Below, piece after piece: positions 1-12,413 of a stretch of 64,000 nucleotides of DNA. The first letter of the stretch is position 1, and every line of letters begins with the position of its first letter. Both the position numbers and the translations under genes were made by a program. The notes under the pieces were generated by a model, which was not told the origin of the DNA, did no database searches, and saw nothing but the letters and a program-made list of their open reading frames with translations. Source of the stretch: Onchocerca lupi (taxonomy: Eukaryota > Nematoda > Chromadorea > Rhabditida > Onchocercidae); NCBI GenBank assembly GCA_028564675.1, contig JAOVVO010000070.1, positions 1 to 64,000 of the forward strand. Reading direction: 5' to 3'.

Positions 1-1954
1 TATATATATATATATAGTTTTGTAAGACTATATATATTATATTGAGATTTTATCCAGCAGTTTTCTTAAAATTATAATCTATGACACGGAAACATGCATT
101 TAATTTCCATTAGTTTCCTGCAATGAACATTCCAATAACCGCGATATTGGGATATTCGAAAATGCAGAATTAATCTAAACACTTTTTAAGGGATAAACTT
201 AGTTTTCAGATTTTTAGACTTATAACATTATGATACCACTTTCTATAAGAAATTTGATTTTTATGAAATGTCAATTTTTTCAACATTTTTTCTTATAAAA
301 ATCGACATTTCTGTCAACTGTAATGTCGAAAAATGTCGAGTTTAATGTTGGTTTTCATAAGAAAAAGTAAGTAATTTTAATTTCAAAACGATCCTCACTT
401 CCCTATATATAATATCAATCAGTATAAAAGCAAGCATCGATAATTCGTCGAAAAACGGCTTGGTATATCTGTTTACAAAACAAATTTTATGGAAGTGACC
501 TGCCGAAATCTAATTAGCAAAATATTTACTAATAGTAAAAGAAGCAGCTAATTGAAAGCGAAGAATTTTTAAATATATCTCAATTAAATTATAATCTCTG
601 CAATACATCTTCTGAGAAAGCTTTGAGACAAGACCTAAAGATTAGAGATCTCATTCCACATTAAATGTTACCTACAATACCTTCAAGAATGATTCAGTTG
701 AAAATGAACTGTTCGATTCATTAAGAAAATATTCTATCCAGAAAGAAATCTCAGTAAGATTTCTAATTATGATCAATGTTTTGATTGTCATTCAGTACAC
801 TGAGGAAAAGAGGAAAACTGGCCATTTTAGATTTTTTTGGCTTATTAAAACGGAACAAACAGGGTAGACCGTTTTTCAAGAAATAGCCATGCAAATATAT
901 TCGAAGAAAGATTAAGAAGGATTCTAGGAAAAGGCAAGTCAAAATATTTAAAACCAAAAGTAGTTTTTTACTTCATTTGAAAGAGAACAAAGCTTAGAGC
1001 TGAAGAGAAAATTTATTCACCACTTTACGGAGTGGGAAATAAATTTTTCTCAAAGTTTAAATTTATATATGCTGCCAGTAACTCATTTATCTTGTCTGTT
1101 TTTCCCGTCTTAATGACATCTATTGCAACAAACTGAAGATTCAATTCAATTGCTAACCTAACAGGAAAATCATTTATTTCTTCCGAGAATCTTATTTCCT
1201 CTCTTACTATTATTTAGTCGAATATGTATGGAAACAATAAAAGCTCTGCAAATATTCATTCAGAATAATAATTGTCCGTTTCGTCCTTTGTTTTCGATTC
1301 CTTCTACTCATTATTCTAATCAAATACTTGAAAGAACCAAAAATTAAGATAAGATAATAAGGAATAAACTAAATGCTTGAAAACCGAAAATTACCATAAG
1401 TTAGAAAGGAATGAAAGTAAACAGCAAAAATAATCAAAATAAAAACTTAAGCATATTCATCAAACTCATCAAATATACATCTTTTACACTTAATAAACTT
1501 AAAAGCATCTGGCTGAGAAATATTTGAGGATTCAAATAAAAAGAAAAGCTTATAATTATTGAACTGTGCAGTGCATCTCTTGTTCTGATGCTATGAAAAT
1601 AATTCTTAAATACTAATAATAATTGTACAATTTAAAAAGCGAAGTTTAGGAGAATGGGTGTTTGGTGCTTGCAACATATTGATACCAATATTTAAACAAA
1701 ACAGGGTATTTTTTTTAAATTGATTGAATTGCGAATCAGAAACTACTGACTAGCCGCTCTTACATTTAAAACATTTCTATGAGCTTTGGAAATAAATAGA
1801 ATGCTATTTGTTAAAAAACATTTGTCTCAAATGTGATGGGAATATTTTAAGCAAGCATCAGTGAATAGCGAAATTATACAATATCCATATTTTATAAAAG
1901 TTGCGAATGAAAGAACATTCAATAAAATTGGTTTTGTCAAAATGTCTTTTGTGT

Positions 1955-1989
1955 TTGTGTGTGTGTGTGTGTGTGTTTTTTTTTTTTTT
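1955..1989. repeat. (GT)n microsatellite followed by poly(T)
   Basis: About eleven GT dinucleotides run into a 14-base T tract. Both opposing open frames across it (1858-2121) are products of the low-complexity sequence and not genes. Confidence 0.9.
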
Positions 1990-2745
1990 GTTTTTGTTTT
2001 TAATATAAATGAGAAATGTCATGCAGAGGGAAACGTAAAAAAATTTAATAAATGGAAAGTGCAAAAAAGAATGAAGAGCGTCACATTTTTACAAAATTCC
2101 TTTCTGCGAATGCTCTGCTAATTTTAATATGATAATGAATTCAAATTGTAATACGCGCACAATGATTGTTCCGTTAAATTTTCACTAATCTGATCATGAT
2201 ATCAATTCTCCCTCTATTTCTCCAGAGAGCAAAGGAACATAAAAGTTAAGCTTAAGCAACTGGAATTCCCAAAACTATAATATGCCATTGTTATTGTCTC
2301 GTGTATAATCTCATAAATTTCTATATCATTTTTCTGTCTATGTTTACAAACATTTTGTCTGATTTGAATTATTCATAATGATATGGGAATTTTAAGGCTA
2401 AGAAAGCATAAACCTGGAAGTGTCTTAGAAATATGCGCATCGCATTGTTACATTTCAAACATCAAACAGAATTCTTGGCATCAGCCAGTCTACTATTGAT
2501 TTTGAGAAAGTTTCATAAGAACTTGAAAATGACGATTTGTGTAAAAACAAAAATTAAATCGGAAGATAAGAGAGAAAGAAAGAAAAGTTCATCCCTGTGA
2601 ATTGTTTTTATTCTCTCGAACAGCTGTGTAATGCGATAGAAGCAAGCTTCGATATTTTTTGTATTAGTTAATGTGCGAAAGAAATAGACCGTAGAGCATT
2701 GATCCTTTAAGCGATGGATAATATCTGGGTCATCTAATTATCCTA

Positions 2746-2758
2746 TGACCTTTGCCCC
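2746..2758 (-). promoter_or_regulatory. DR1-type nuclear receptor site (HNF4-like)
   Basis: On the minus strand the sequence reads GGGGCA, one A spacer, then AGGTCA: a direct repeat with one-base spacing, the class bound by HNF4/RXR-type receptors. Nematodes have many HNF4-related receptors. It is far from any called start codon, so function is only a possibility; a 13-base match can occur by chance. Confidence 0.3.
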
Positions 2759-4988
2759 TGTCCTCCACATATTTCGCATTATCTTCTCGAAATAAGTGTG
2801 TGTAATTGTATTATTTGTCTGTTGTATCTATTCATTTCACATAGAAATCACCACTCAATTCGACAAGTTCAACTCCAAATACTTTTTCTTAACAGCGAAA
2901 AACTGGACAAAACTGTTGTAAGAAATATTATAATTATTATAAAATGTCACCATTCATGTTTTTGTTTTCCACATTAGATGCATTGGCTTTTCAGAAGTTA
3001 TTTCGTTATTTCTTTTAATTTTTCTTATTTTAATTCCTAGTAATAGAAATGGTCTTTTCAACTGGCCATTATCTTGCAGGATACTGACCAGATCTCCTGA
3101 AAGAACTGATTTTTATTAAAAAAAAAAACTAAAATTTTAATAAGTGTAATGAGCTTGGTAATTAATTTGAAAAAGAAATCGGAGAAAAGCAACATTTTAA
3201 TGTCGCAGTTGATTTTATTATAAATATAATTTAAAAAACGATAGTTGTTGCTCTCAATATTTTTGATTCGGAATGAAAACGAGAAAATCCGGAAACTAAC
3301 TGAGGAAATTTGAAAAAATAATTGTAAAAACAAGGCGACTTCACTGAAAAATCAAAGCATAATTTATGAATGACCATATTATACTTGACTTTTTAGATGA
3401 AATTCCATTTGCCAAAACATTCAGTAATAGCAGAATGAGATCAGAAGCATCCATTTATTGCTCAAAGTATAAGTACAGCCCTTTTAAAAGTTTTGCCATT
3501 GTGACAAGCAATCTTCTTTTGTCTTTTATCGATGGGACATTTTTTGAAAATCCGAAAAAAACTACTTTTGATCAGAAAAAAGTAAAATTGCATGATTTCA
3601 AATATGAAAGTCTTGAAATATGTACTTTCCAGTGCACCATTTCATTCCATAAATTCACTCCAAATTATATTAAGAAACCTTTGTATCTCGCCATTCTGCA
3701 CATCCATTTCTTACGAGTTGTGCAGATATTCATTAAACTTTATCTTTGATGAATGGAGTAGATTGAATTTTCTTGATTTTTAAATATTTATCGAAATTTT
3801 ATCAAAATTTGGAAAAAGATTTTAATTTTATGTCAAAATGAAGAAAATATGGTCAAAGAAAATATATAAAGCACTGAATTTTAGCAAAGCTTTAATCAAC
3901 CAACGCGTCTGTTTCATTTTTGAGAAGAAAATTCCAGGAACATAAAATCATTTTTAAGCTTAAAGTATGTCATTTTACAAAAAACAAGACAATAAAAGAA
4001 TAGAAGAAAGAATATCAAGGCAAAATACGCATGCGTAATTCAGGAAGAAGTAAAAGTTATGTTATCTAAACAACTTTACTAAAAATATTCATCATGAAAG
4101 TTATAAAACCTCATAAAGTGCATACAGTTTTTACAAATAAAGATTAAAATATTAAGAGAATTCGGCACCGTTTTAGGTAGATGGGTCATAAAGATTTCCA
4201 TAAAATAAAATAAAAATGATTTTTTATTACAAAGTTTATCATGACAATATTTGAGAAGTTAGATGAGGAAGAAGGACAGGATGAAGAAGATAAGTGAGAT
4301 GGAGTCAAGAAAGTGAACTGATTTTTGTCGATTAGATGTGATTTTTCTGAAAAATTTACTATTCACAACACGGATCAAATAGTTCTCTAAGGTAAACGAC
4401 TAAAATGAATTGCGGTTATGTTATAAAGAAATTGTCACATAAATAATAACAAACAAAAGAATCACAAACGGAGATGGAATGAAAAGGTAAACTATGCGCC
4501 ACAAAATTTCTGATAAGCGTCGAAATATTTTAATCCAAAAGTAGATGAACTTTTTTGAATTTTTTGGATAATGAAGAGAACAATTCTGGTACTCTAATGA
4601 ACAATAATCACAGAATAAATTTGATAGCCTAATTCTCAAGATCATTTACTGTCTCAATTCAAAACCGAAAATAAATCTAGTAAGCTAATTCAATTTTATC
4701 AAATTAATGAATGCTATCACTACATTGAATAATAATTAAATATACTCGTTCAGAATATAGGCAATTTGATTAAAAATTCCGACTGAAAATTATCACTGCT
4801 GTTGATTTACCTTCTGGAATATTATATTAGAACAAAAAAAAAAAATCCTATTCTGATCTATTGTGATGTGAACATAGCAACTGCAGTTTGAATGGAGCAT
4901 CTTCTATAAATAGTCATAGTCTGAAAACCGGATTGCTACAACACAGTTTAAACAATGAGTTCAAATAATGAATTATCGTTTCTAAATA

Positions 4989-4989
<1 letters not shown>

Positions 4990-5023
<34 letters not shown>
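4990..5023. repeat. poly(A) tract
   Basis: A run of about 33 A residues interrupted near its 3' end by one G. No coding remnant was found immediately upstream that would mark it as a retrocopy tail. Confidence 0.9.
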
Positions 5024-5025
<2 letters not shown>

Positions 5026-5692
5026 AAAGTGATCAAATTCATAAGGAAAGATAAAAATAAGTTAATTTTGGACTAAATATATATAACAAAATGTCTAATT
5101 AATTACATTCGTGACGATTTTAATACAGTATACAAATATGGAACTTGAAATAAACTGCTTGTGATTTAAAGCAATTTCGAAATTAAATATCAAAGACCTT
5201 GAAAAGCAACACCTTCAATTTATTAATATTAAATTAGAAAAACACCCACCAATTTAGAAAAAATAGCAGATGAAAATTTTAGAGTTCGTCGTAACCGAAT
5301 GGGAATTATAATGAATGCATTGGAATAAATTTAACAGAAAATAAAAAATTACAGCTGTAAAAAAGAAAATTTGAAATAACTATTTAGTTCTGATAAACAA
5401 TGAAATGCCATATGTTTAAGTAACCAAATAAAAGTTAATAATTAATAAAGTGGAATTATTAATTAAAAACAGAATAAATAATGTTGAATACATTAATAAT
5501 AGAAAAAGATTTTAATCGGCGCTAATGAAAATGAGCATTTTATATGGTTGTGACTTTTATACTGAATTGAAGATCTGTTAATCATTCGATTAACTGATCG
5601 ATATAAATATAAATGAACAAAATGACCAATTTCATGTAAAGATCACTTCATTTCAAACCCATTTCAACACTAGACCGCTTGAAATATGAGAT

Positions 5693-8600
5693 TCAATAAA
5701 TATCCTCGCAATCACAATACTCACGATTCCAATATTTATGGGTGAAAATCCACGATAACTGATCTTTTGAAATTATACTCACTTTTTTAAACCATCTAAA
5801 AAATATCATATAAAATAGATCGAATAAGTTTGCGAATTAATATTTTGAGCACAAAATGCTCCACTGCAAATAAATAAGTCAATTTTAGCAAAAAAAGACG
5901 GCAGCTATTGAATGGCAATATGTCTTACTTCATAGTAAAGTTTCGAACTTACTTGGGTGGTTTTTCTTTTGTATACTTCATTAGAGCACGAGCCTGCCTT
6001 TGTTTAATTTCTAGACGCTCTTTCTCCTTCTCGGCCGCTTCTAAAGAAAAAGAATCTGATAATGAAAGTTAAAAATAGGTAACTTAAATAAATTTGGTTA
6101 GATGCTAAATCATTTAGATGTTACTATGAGCAACTGAAGTTTTCAAAACTGTCACTATTGTACTCACAATCTTATTTTTTCGACAAATACGATGAAAAAT
6201 AATTCAGTAAATAAGATATCGAAAAGAAAAAAATTCGAGTTAAATTTCTGAAAAAAAAAAACATTAACCTGCTTGTCCTGCTTCTAACAGACGTATGTCG
6301 GGTCTTCGTCGACTATCAGTCGGAGGTAACAAGTCTGTTATGCCGGATGGATCATTTAAAAGAAATGTAAATGAAGTAAAATTGTACATCTGCAAACAGA
6401 ACTGATTGGAACATTAACTATGACTACTCTAAATTAAATCATCTCGAAAAAAAAAATTTGAATCAAACAACAGTCTCATAGTAACTTAGATAAATTCAGT
6501 TTCCATAGAATGCTCACCGCAGATGAATTCGAGGGTCGAGGATGAATCTTCCAAATCAGCTTTGATCCTTGAACTAACGGTATATTTTTCTGCAATTTCT
6601 ACTTTAATAATTTCCGGTAAGATATATAAATAATTACAAAAATATTTATATTTATGTGAAAAATAAAGTTCACCGGGATAGAACAATTTTGGAAGAACTT
6701 CTTGCCAATTTCCAACCAATTATTATAACGAAATTCGAAATTAGTAATATCACAAACGGCAAGGAATGCTGTCCAGTTCCCATAAAGTGCTCTTAAAATT
6801 TTTTCTCTGAAATCAAGCATAAATTTACGAAACTGATATGAATAAATATAGTTTGAATCTCAAAGAGTAAAAATAGGACAACAAAAATTTGATTAATTCG
6901 AATTTAAAACTAAAAACTAACTGCTTTGATATGTATCCCTGAAAAAAAGTACTTCGTCTCGAAGGCCCATTATCGCTATTCTTAAAAGATAGCTTACACT
7001 CGAGTCCTGTATTACATTGCACATGAAGATACCCTTCCTGGAAAAAAATATTCCAGTTTATATTAATCAAGTTCCTTTTAAAATTGATGGCTGTATAAAT
7101 ATAAAATATAATATAGCAAAACTTTAGCAAAAAATTGATAATTTTTGGAATTTTTTCTGTTTTTTTTTGATAAGTTATCAATTTAAAAAAAATATTTCTG
7201 TTTTGAACAGAATATATGTGAAGAATCCAATAAATATATTAAAATGTATCACATATAACTTGCCAATTGCATATACATTTGTCCCATTACAATGTTATGA
7301 ACCGTTACGTTCAGTGCTTTCCATGTATAAATTTCATTATAACTGAAAAGGAATTATAAAAAAGTAGAAATCAGAATAATTAGATATTAGCAATTATTTG
7401 AGAAGCAAGTTAGCATTTATATAACTTATAAGATTTTGAATGCTGAAAAAAAAATAAAAGACAAAACAAACTTTAACAATTTCAACTGAAAAGTCCCTGA
7501 CGGCTGCACTTCAATACATGTTCCCCAAAATTTCAATCGTGGTGAAACAACCCCATCAAATTCATAACTTTTAGATTCAGCATGAAAAGCAGATTTGGGT
7601 GGATGATGGCTTACTTGTTCGGCAATGAATCGATAATTACTTTCCTCACTTCTGCAAAATTGAAAGACTGATTCAAAAATATAGGAACAAAAGTAGAAAT
7701 AAAGACAATTTCTTTATTTGTAAGACTCTTTACCAAATTTCTTCTTTACTGAGTGTTTTTATCTTGCAATGAAAACGAGCTAAGGCACATTCTACTAGTC
7801 ATAAAACAATACAACTAAGGCTTAAAACTTGAAATATATCAGCATTCTTCGGAGATAACTCATTGTATTAAATATTAAAAGAAAAACGATAAAATTTCCC
7901 GAAAAAGTGATTACTGTACAACACATGAAACATCATGCTTATTGGATCATAGAGGAACTCACAACTCTGTTTTCTCCTGAAATGGATTAAATAAGACAAT
8001 GTTTATTTTTATATGGAACTTACCGATCTAACTCATAAGTTTCGAACCACAAGGGATTGAACGGCTTCGATAATCGCATGTAATTACAAGAAAGTGATGA
8101 AACAATGAATGCAGAAACATACTGTAACAAATCTAAGTTGAAATCAGACAGCTTTCTAAGGCTAAAATTTCAATTCCTAAAATTTCAAATGATCCCATTT
8201 CCAATCCAAGACAAAGCTAAATTTTTCAGAAACATTACCTGCATGAAATAATGCTCTTCAATTCTTTTTTTTAATCAAACAAAAGTCAAATGTTTTTCTT
8301 CGTTCTCACGAAATAACTTTATTCGTGATGATTTGGAACGACAAAAAGTAGCAGTCCATATGAAATTGTCAATTCTCTTGAAATGTGCTTCGATCATTTT
8401 ACCTCAAATCTCTCCACAGCATCTTTACATTTATTTGCTTTCTCTAGTAATTCAGCATACTCCATGTATTCAGCAAGGCGCTGCAGAAAACTGAGTGGTT
8501 CATTGAAAACTACTGGAATAGAAATTCGTGTTAAATCCTGAAAAAGTTTTATGGTTATGCTGTTACTGAATATTAGGGATTTCTGACACTAATTAAGTAC

Positions 8601-8820
8601 TCGAAACTTATGCCGTACAATATCTATTTTTCTGTAAGAACAATATATTATTTTTTTTCATTTAAAAGACGAATCTTACCTTTCCAATGCACTTTTTAAG
8701 CACACTCCAAACACTCAATTCACTTTTCGAAATCATCGATGCTGGCAAAGCATTTCTCCAATTGTATTCGCTATCTCCATCACTACTTTGTAGAACACCA
8801 GCGTGTTCTGTAGTTGTCAT
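5693..8820 (-). CDS. oxysterol-binding protein-related protein, short ORP1/ORP2 type
   Basis: Lipid-transfer protein of the OSBP/ORP family, expected to move sterol or phosphoinositide between membranes. Eleven exons join in phase: 8820-8680, 8537-8403, 8121-8024, 7651-7472, 7342-7264, 7037-6922, 6806-6674, 6589-6518, 6389-6269, 6040-5953, 5795-5693, giving 421 residues. Seen in order: a DLTRISIPVVFNEPLSFLQR block at about residue 48, the family fingerprint EQVSHHPP near 136, KLKFWG-like RLKFWG, a YGNWT motif, WKIHPRP, MYNFTSF, LPPTDSRRRPD and a C-terminal KYWNREY...EDIY. There is no PH domain, ankyrin repeat or FFAT motif, as in ORP2. Oddities: the usual NPLLGE core reads NPLWFE, and the intron 7263-7038 uses a GC donor. 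The start ATG is the first in frame before the conserved block; an upstream exon cannot be excluded. Confidence 0.9.
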
Positions 8821-9740
8821 GCCTTCGCACAAATTGAATCAATGGCAGAGTTAGATTTCTTTTAAATGATCATATAAGATAAGATTAGTTAAATTTTCTG
8901 AAATAATATCACTCATTCTCTTATCAAACTATCACAAAGACATTGCAGAATTGAAACAAAGCACGTGAATAATTTCTCTACTCAGATCAAATTTATTTTT
9001 TTCCTTCATTTAAAAGAGACCGAAAATAAACGTATTCTTATGATCAATCACATATTCATCTACGTATTTGCGACCATTTACGACCAACCATAACTTCGCA
9101 ACAAGTTAATACTCTCTACTTTCTTCGATTCCGATTCTCATCCACATTGTAAAAAGAAACCACTAATTTCATGAACTGTGGCACAACATATGCAACGGCT
9201 CTTTTGGTTGTTTTCGAAGGAGTTCTGTGTTTATATAGACAGGTGTGAAAGTAGAGGTGATAGATTAGAGACATGAGAATGAGAATGGGAAGGAGCAGGG
9301 AGTGATAAGGTAAGGTAGTACGCTACTGGACTGTGGAAAGGTACAAAATAATGGTGACAGTGGTCGAGATCGAAAAAGGGGTGAGGAGAGAGTATTCAGC
9401 AGAGAGTGATGAGAATATGAACCAATGCATTGCAAGAATTAGCAAGAATTTGCAATATCAGATTTTGTCTTTCGAATGGATATTCACATTGATGTGACAT
9501 GGGAAGATACTGAAATGATCCATCCAGTGTTTTTTTTTTTTTGCATTTCAATCTTTTCATTTTTTAGTTATCTAGATTGCCATTCGTAAAATATCTCGTC
9601 TAGCTTTTTTGCGCTTCTTGTCAGAGAAATCAGTTTGTAAATATAACGAACTTTACATGAGTGAAACATTCTCACGATTTAATTCAGTTTAGTTTATTTT
9701 TTGTGCATAATAAAACCTATGACTAATAGGAATTTTAGGA
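8821..9740. promoter_or_regulatory. shared upstream region of two divergent genes
   Basis: This 0.9 kb lies between the start of the minus-strand ORP gene and the plus-strand small membrane-protein gene. It contains a purine-rich stretch at about 9235-9420 (GAGA/GAGG-rich, GC content above the surroundings), plausibly promoter sequence for one or both genes. No coding exon was found. A TTTTAG acceptor at 9737-9738 is likely the spliced-leader site of the downstream gene. Confidence 0.4.
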
Positions 9741-11222
9741 ATGGTAGCATCAAGATGGGTACGGATGACACGCGTTGCCCGTTCATATCCTCGTTGGCTA
9801 TGGAATAACTGGCCCTTACATGTGAGACTTTTGTTGTTTATTTTTTCTACAAATTAAAAAGAGTCATAAATGCTTTCATCAAATTAATTCCACAAATTAT
9901 GTAACCGATGGTTCAACGTACTTCTACTTCCATTACTTATGTGTGATTATTCTCCAATAATTATATTTTTGTACATTAATTTCAAGAGAAATATACTAAC
10001 CTGTACACACTTTACCATTAACATTACAGTTTATATCATTGAGTTTGAAGGTATATCTGAGTGCTTTTGCGATTTTTGCCGTATTTAATGTAAATATTTA
10101 TGTTTAATATAAGGCAGATCATCATACTTAACGATATATTTTATCTCTAGTAGAACATTTCGTACTTTCCTTTTGAACTAAGTAATCTCTTACACTTTGT
10201 CGAATAACTAATACCATTTTTTCATTCGGATATTCCAGTTCGTTGGTGTGGCATTTTGTTTTGTTCCAATGACTGTTATTGTCATCTATGATATTCTCAA
10301 ATATGGCTCCGGATATGATTGTGAGTATTTCTTTGAATTATGTTTTGCTAATAAATGATGAGAATAGTTTTTGTACTGTTTGAGAATACACTGATCACAT
10401 TGTTACGCATTATATCAAGTTTCACTTCAGATTCATCAATTTTATTTAGCGGTGCATTGCATAAATCTCCACCCAAATTGTCCTCCAAACAGGAGTTAAT
10501 ATATTACCTTCTCTAATCTTTTTCCGCCTTACTTCATTAGTATATTCTCATCATTTGAGAATTTGTAGTGCGTCACATCTTCATATAAAGTGAAGAATGA
10601 GGGATTTAAAATGTCTTAGCTCATGTAACATTTCAGCATGCAGTGATAAACATAGTAATTTTACCATATTTGTAGTCGTATAAACCAGAGGTTCATTACG
10701 ATATTAAAAATATGTTTACATTGTGAGTAGTGCTGGGATTTTAAGATTATTTGGAATCTTAATATTTCAGTTGATTGCAGCAGTTCTGCAAAGCATTGCT
10801 TTTATTATTTATTTTTTTATTAAGTTTTATCTTCAATAATTTTCAGCTATGCCTTATTATCGAAAATATTATCATGTCGTGCGTCCCGACGATCCAATTG
10901 TTGCAGAATGGAGACCGCCTGAAGTGGGTTTGAAATTTTATTGTCGATCCCAAACGAAGTTTTGATTTAACAACAAATTAGAGAATCTATTGAATTAATA
11001 GTTTTCTACTTTTATTTAGATATATTTTTCATCATTGTTTGCGTTTAGAAAGTTTTATTTATACTCGATAATTCTTGGAATTTGGGAAGTAAAATTTATT
11101 CAGATTTAAAAAAATAATTTTTCCAGGATTACCCAGCACCATTTGAAACAAATCGCGCGAATCGCTGGCCAACTTCCTACTGGAAAGATTATGGATTTGG
11201 CTTAAGAAAATGGAAGGATTAG
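9741..11222 (+). CDS. small single-pass membrane protein, probably mitochondrial; family not identified
   Basis: Four exons join in phase: 9741-9821, 10239-10320, 10847-10923, 11127-11222, giving 111 residues. The ATG sits two bases after a TTTTAG acceptor, typical of spliced-leader trans-splicing, which supports this start. The N-terminus is basic and Trp/Arg-rich (MVASRWVRMTRVARSYPRWL), followed by one hydrophobic segment (about residues 28-49, FVGVAFCFVPMTVIVIYDIL). The C-terminal half is polar and aromatic with YYRKYYHVVRPDDP and ends GLRKWKD. The size, basic N-terminus and single membrane segment resemble accessory subunits of respiratory complexes, but I could not match it to a specific subunit, so the mitochondrial placement is inference. 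It is divergent from the ORP gene with 0.9 kb between the starts. Confidence 0.75.
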
Positions 11223-12413
11223 TTACTAAAATTGGCGTAAATATTTCCAAACTTTTTCAAATAAGGCCAACATTCTGCATAACTTGTTCGCCGTCAGAAA
11301 TTGATTACATCTATTCTGTTTTTTTAGATTAGAAAAAGGTTTTATATTTTGATTCTGATTTATAATTTTGGTTTTAATAGATTTCATCATTAATGTGCAT
11401 TGTTTGTTTAAGATGTATATAAAGATTTATTTTTTGTATAAAAAAATTTTTTACCTGCTGATTAGTATGCATATGCTTTTTTTTTAATCTTTGGAATATT
11501 AGTGGCGCGGACCATGTACTCCAAGGAAATCCAATAAATATGGATTGTTTGCTTTTATTTTCATTCACTTCTATGAAAGTGCATTTTTCTTGGTAGACTG
11601 ATCTTTTCTCTTTGTGTAGCGAAAGTTTATATGATATGTTCATTGATTTTGGCTTGAGAATTATTAATTAACAATCAAATTTTCATGTTTTGCAAAGCGT
11701 GAAAACTGCTCGTTTATATAAAATTCGGTAGAAAAATACTTTGCTCCATCTTTTTTATCTGCAGTGATTTTTTGTACCAAATCTTGAAATTTGTTGGTGA
11801 AATGGCACAATATATAAACCTCGCGATCGTATTTGCACAACATATTCTAAACTTTTTGGCCACATTTTTTTCTACAGAGCTTGTAATACAATATCATTAG
11901 AAATTTGATTCTCGAGCTTCCTTCCAATAAGTTGGCTGTTTTTATAGAATTTTTCCAACAACACTGTCGCAATAATTTTGATTGCAAACTGTGGCATTTA
12001 TAAATTTTTTAGTCTGGGAATTAAACTGAAAAATTTAATGTATAAGTTTTTCTTTTGTCCGTAATTACAAATCCTTCTGCCGTAGTTATTCGCTGGATTT
12101 TCTATATATTGTATCAGTTTACAGATAAATTCAGAGAAAACTTAAAGACTGGTTGAAATGGTTGATTGTTTGCGAATGACAAATTAGCGCAAAAGTGGTA
12201 TGTTATCGATCATTCGTAGATAATCATTAATGATATAGCATCGTCCTCTTCACAGTGTTACTATTACTAGAACTATACTAATGCCATCTTTACCTTTTCT
12301 TAAAATATGTTACAATACGCTTCTCTTCCATACTGAACAGTGAAAGTGTCCTAAAAGGCGTGACACTTCCCCGCCCTCTTAAAATTTCTTCCATCGCCAT
12401 CTTTCAATTTTTG
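11223..12413. other. intergenic, no gene seen
   Basis: 3' flank of the small membrane-protein gene and 5' flank of the next plus-strand gene. The minus-strand open frame 11374-11643 has no splice partners and no motif; nothing else stands out. Confidence 0.6.

Larger units (their letters stand above)
1..5692. other. intergenic region, no supported gene
   Basis: I found no exon chain with matching splice phases on either strand. The longest open frame (3366-3749, plus, 127 codons) has no recognisable motif, no signal peptide and no clear splice neighbours, so I do not call it a gene. The region holds an AT run at 1-17, a GT microsatellite near 1955, a poly(A) tract near 4990, and one DR1-like nuclear receptor half-site pair at 2746-2758. 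It lies downstream of the minus-strand ORP gene, whose 3' UTR must extend below 5693. Confidence 0.6.

Noticed and set aside
1858..2121. Opposing open frames over the GT repeat
   Set aside because: The readings are runs of Val/Cys or Thr/His produced by the GT microsatellite and T tract.
3366..3749. 127-codon plus-strand open frame
   Set aside because: Longest frame in the first 5 kb, but no motif, no leader, no splice or trans-splice context, and neighbouring frames also open by base composition.
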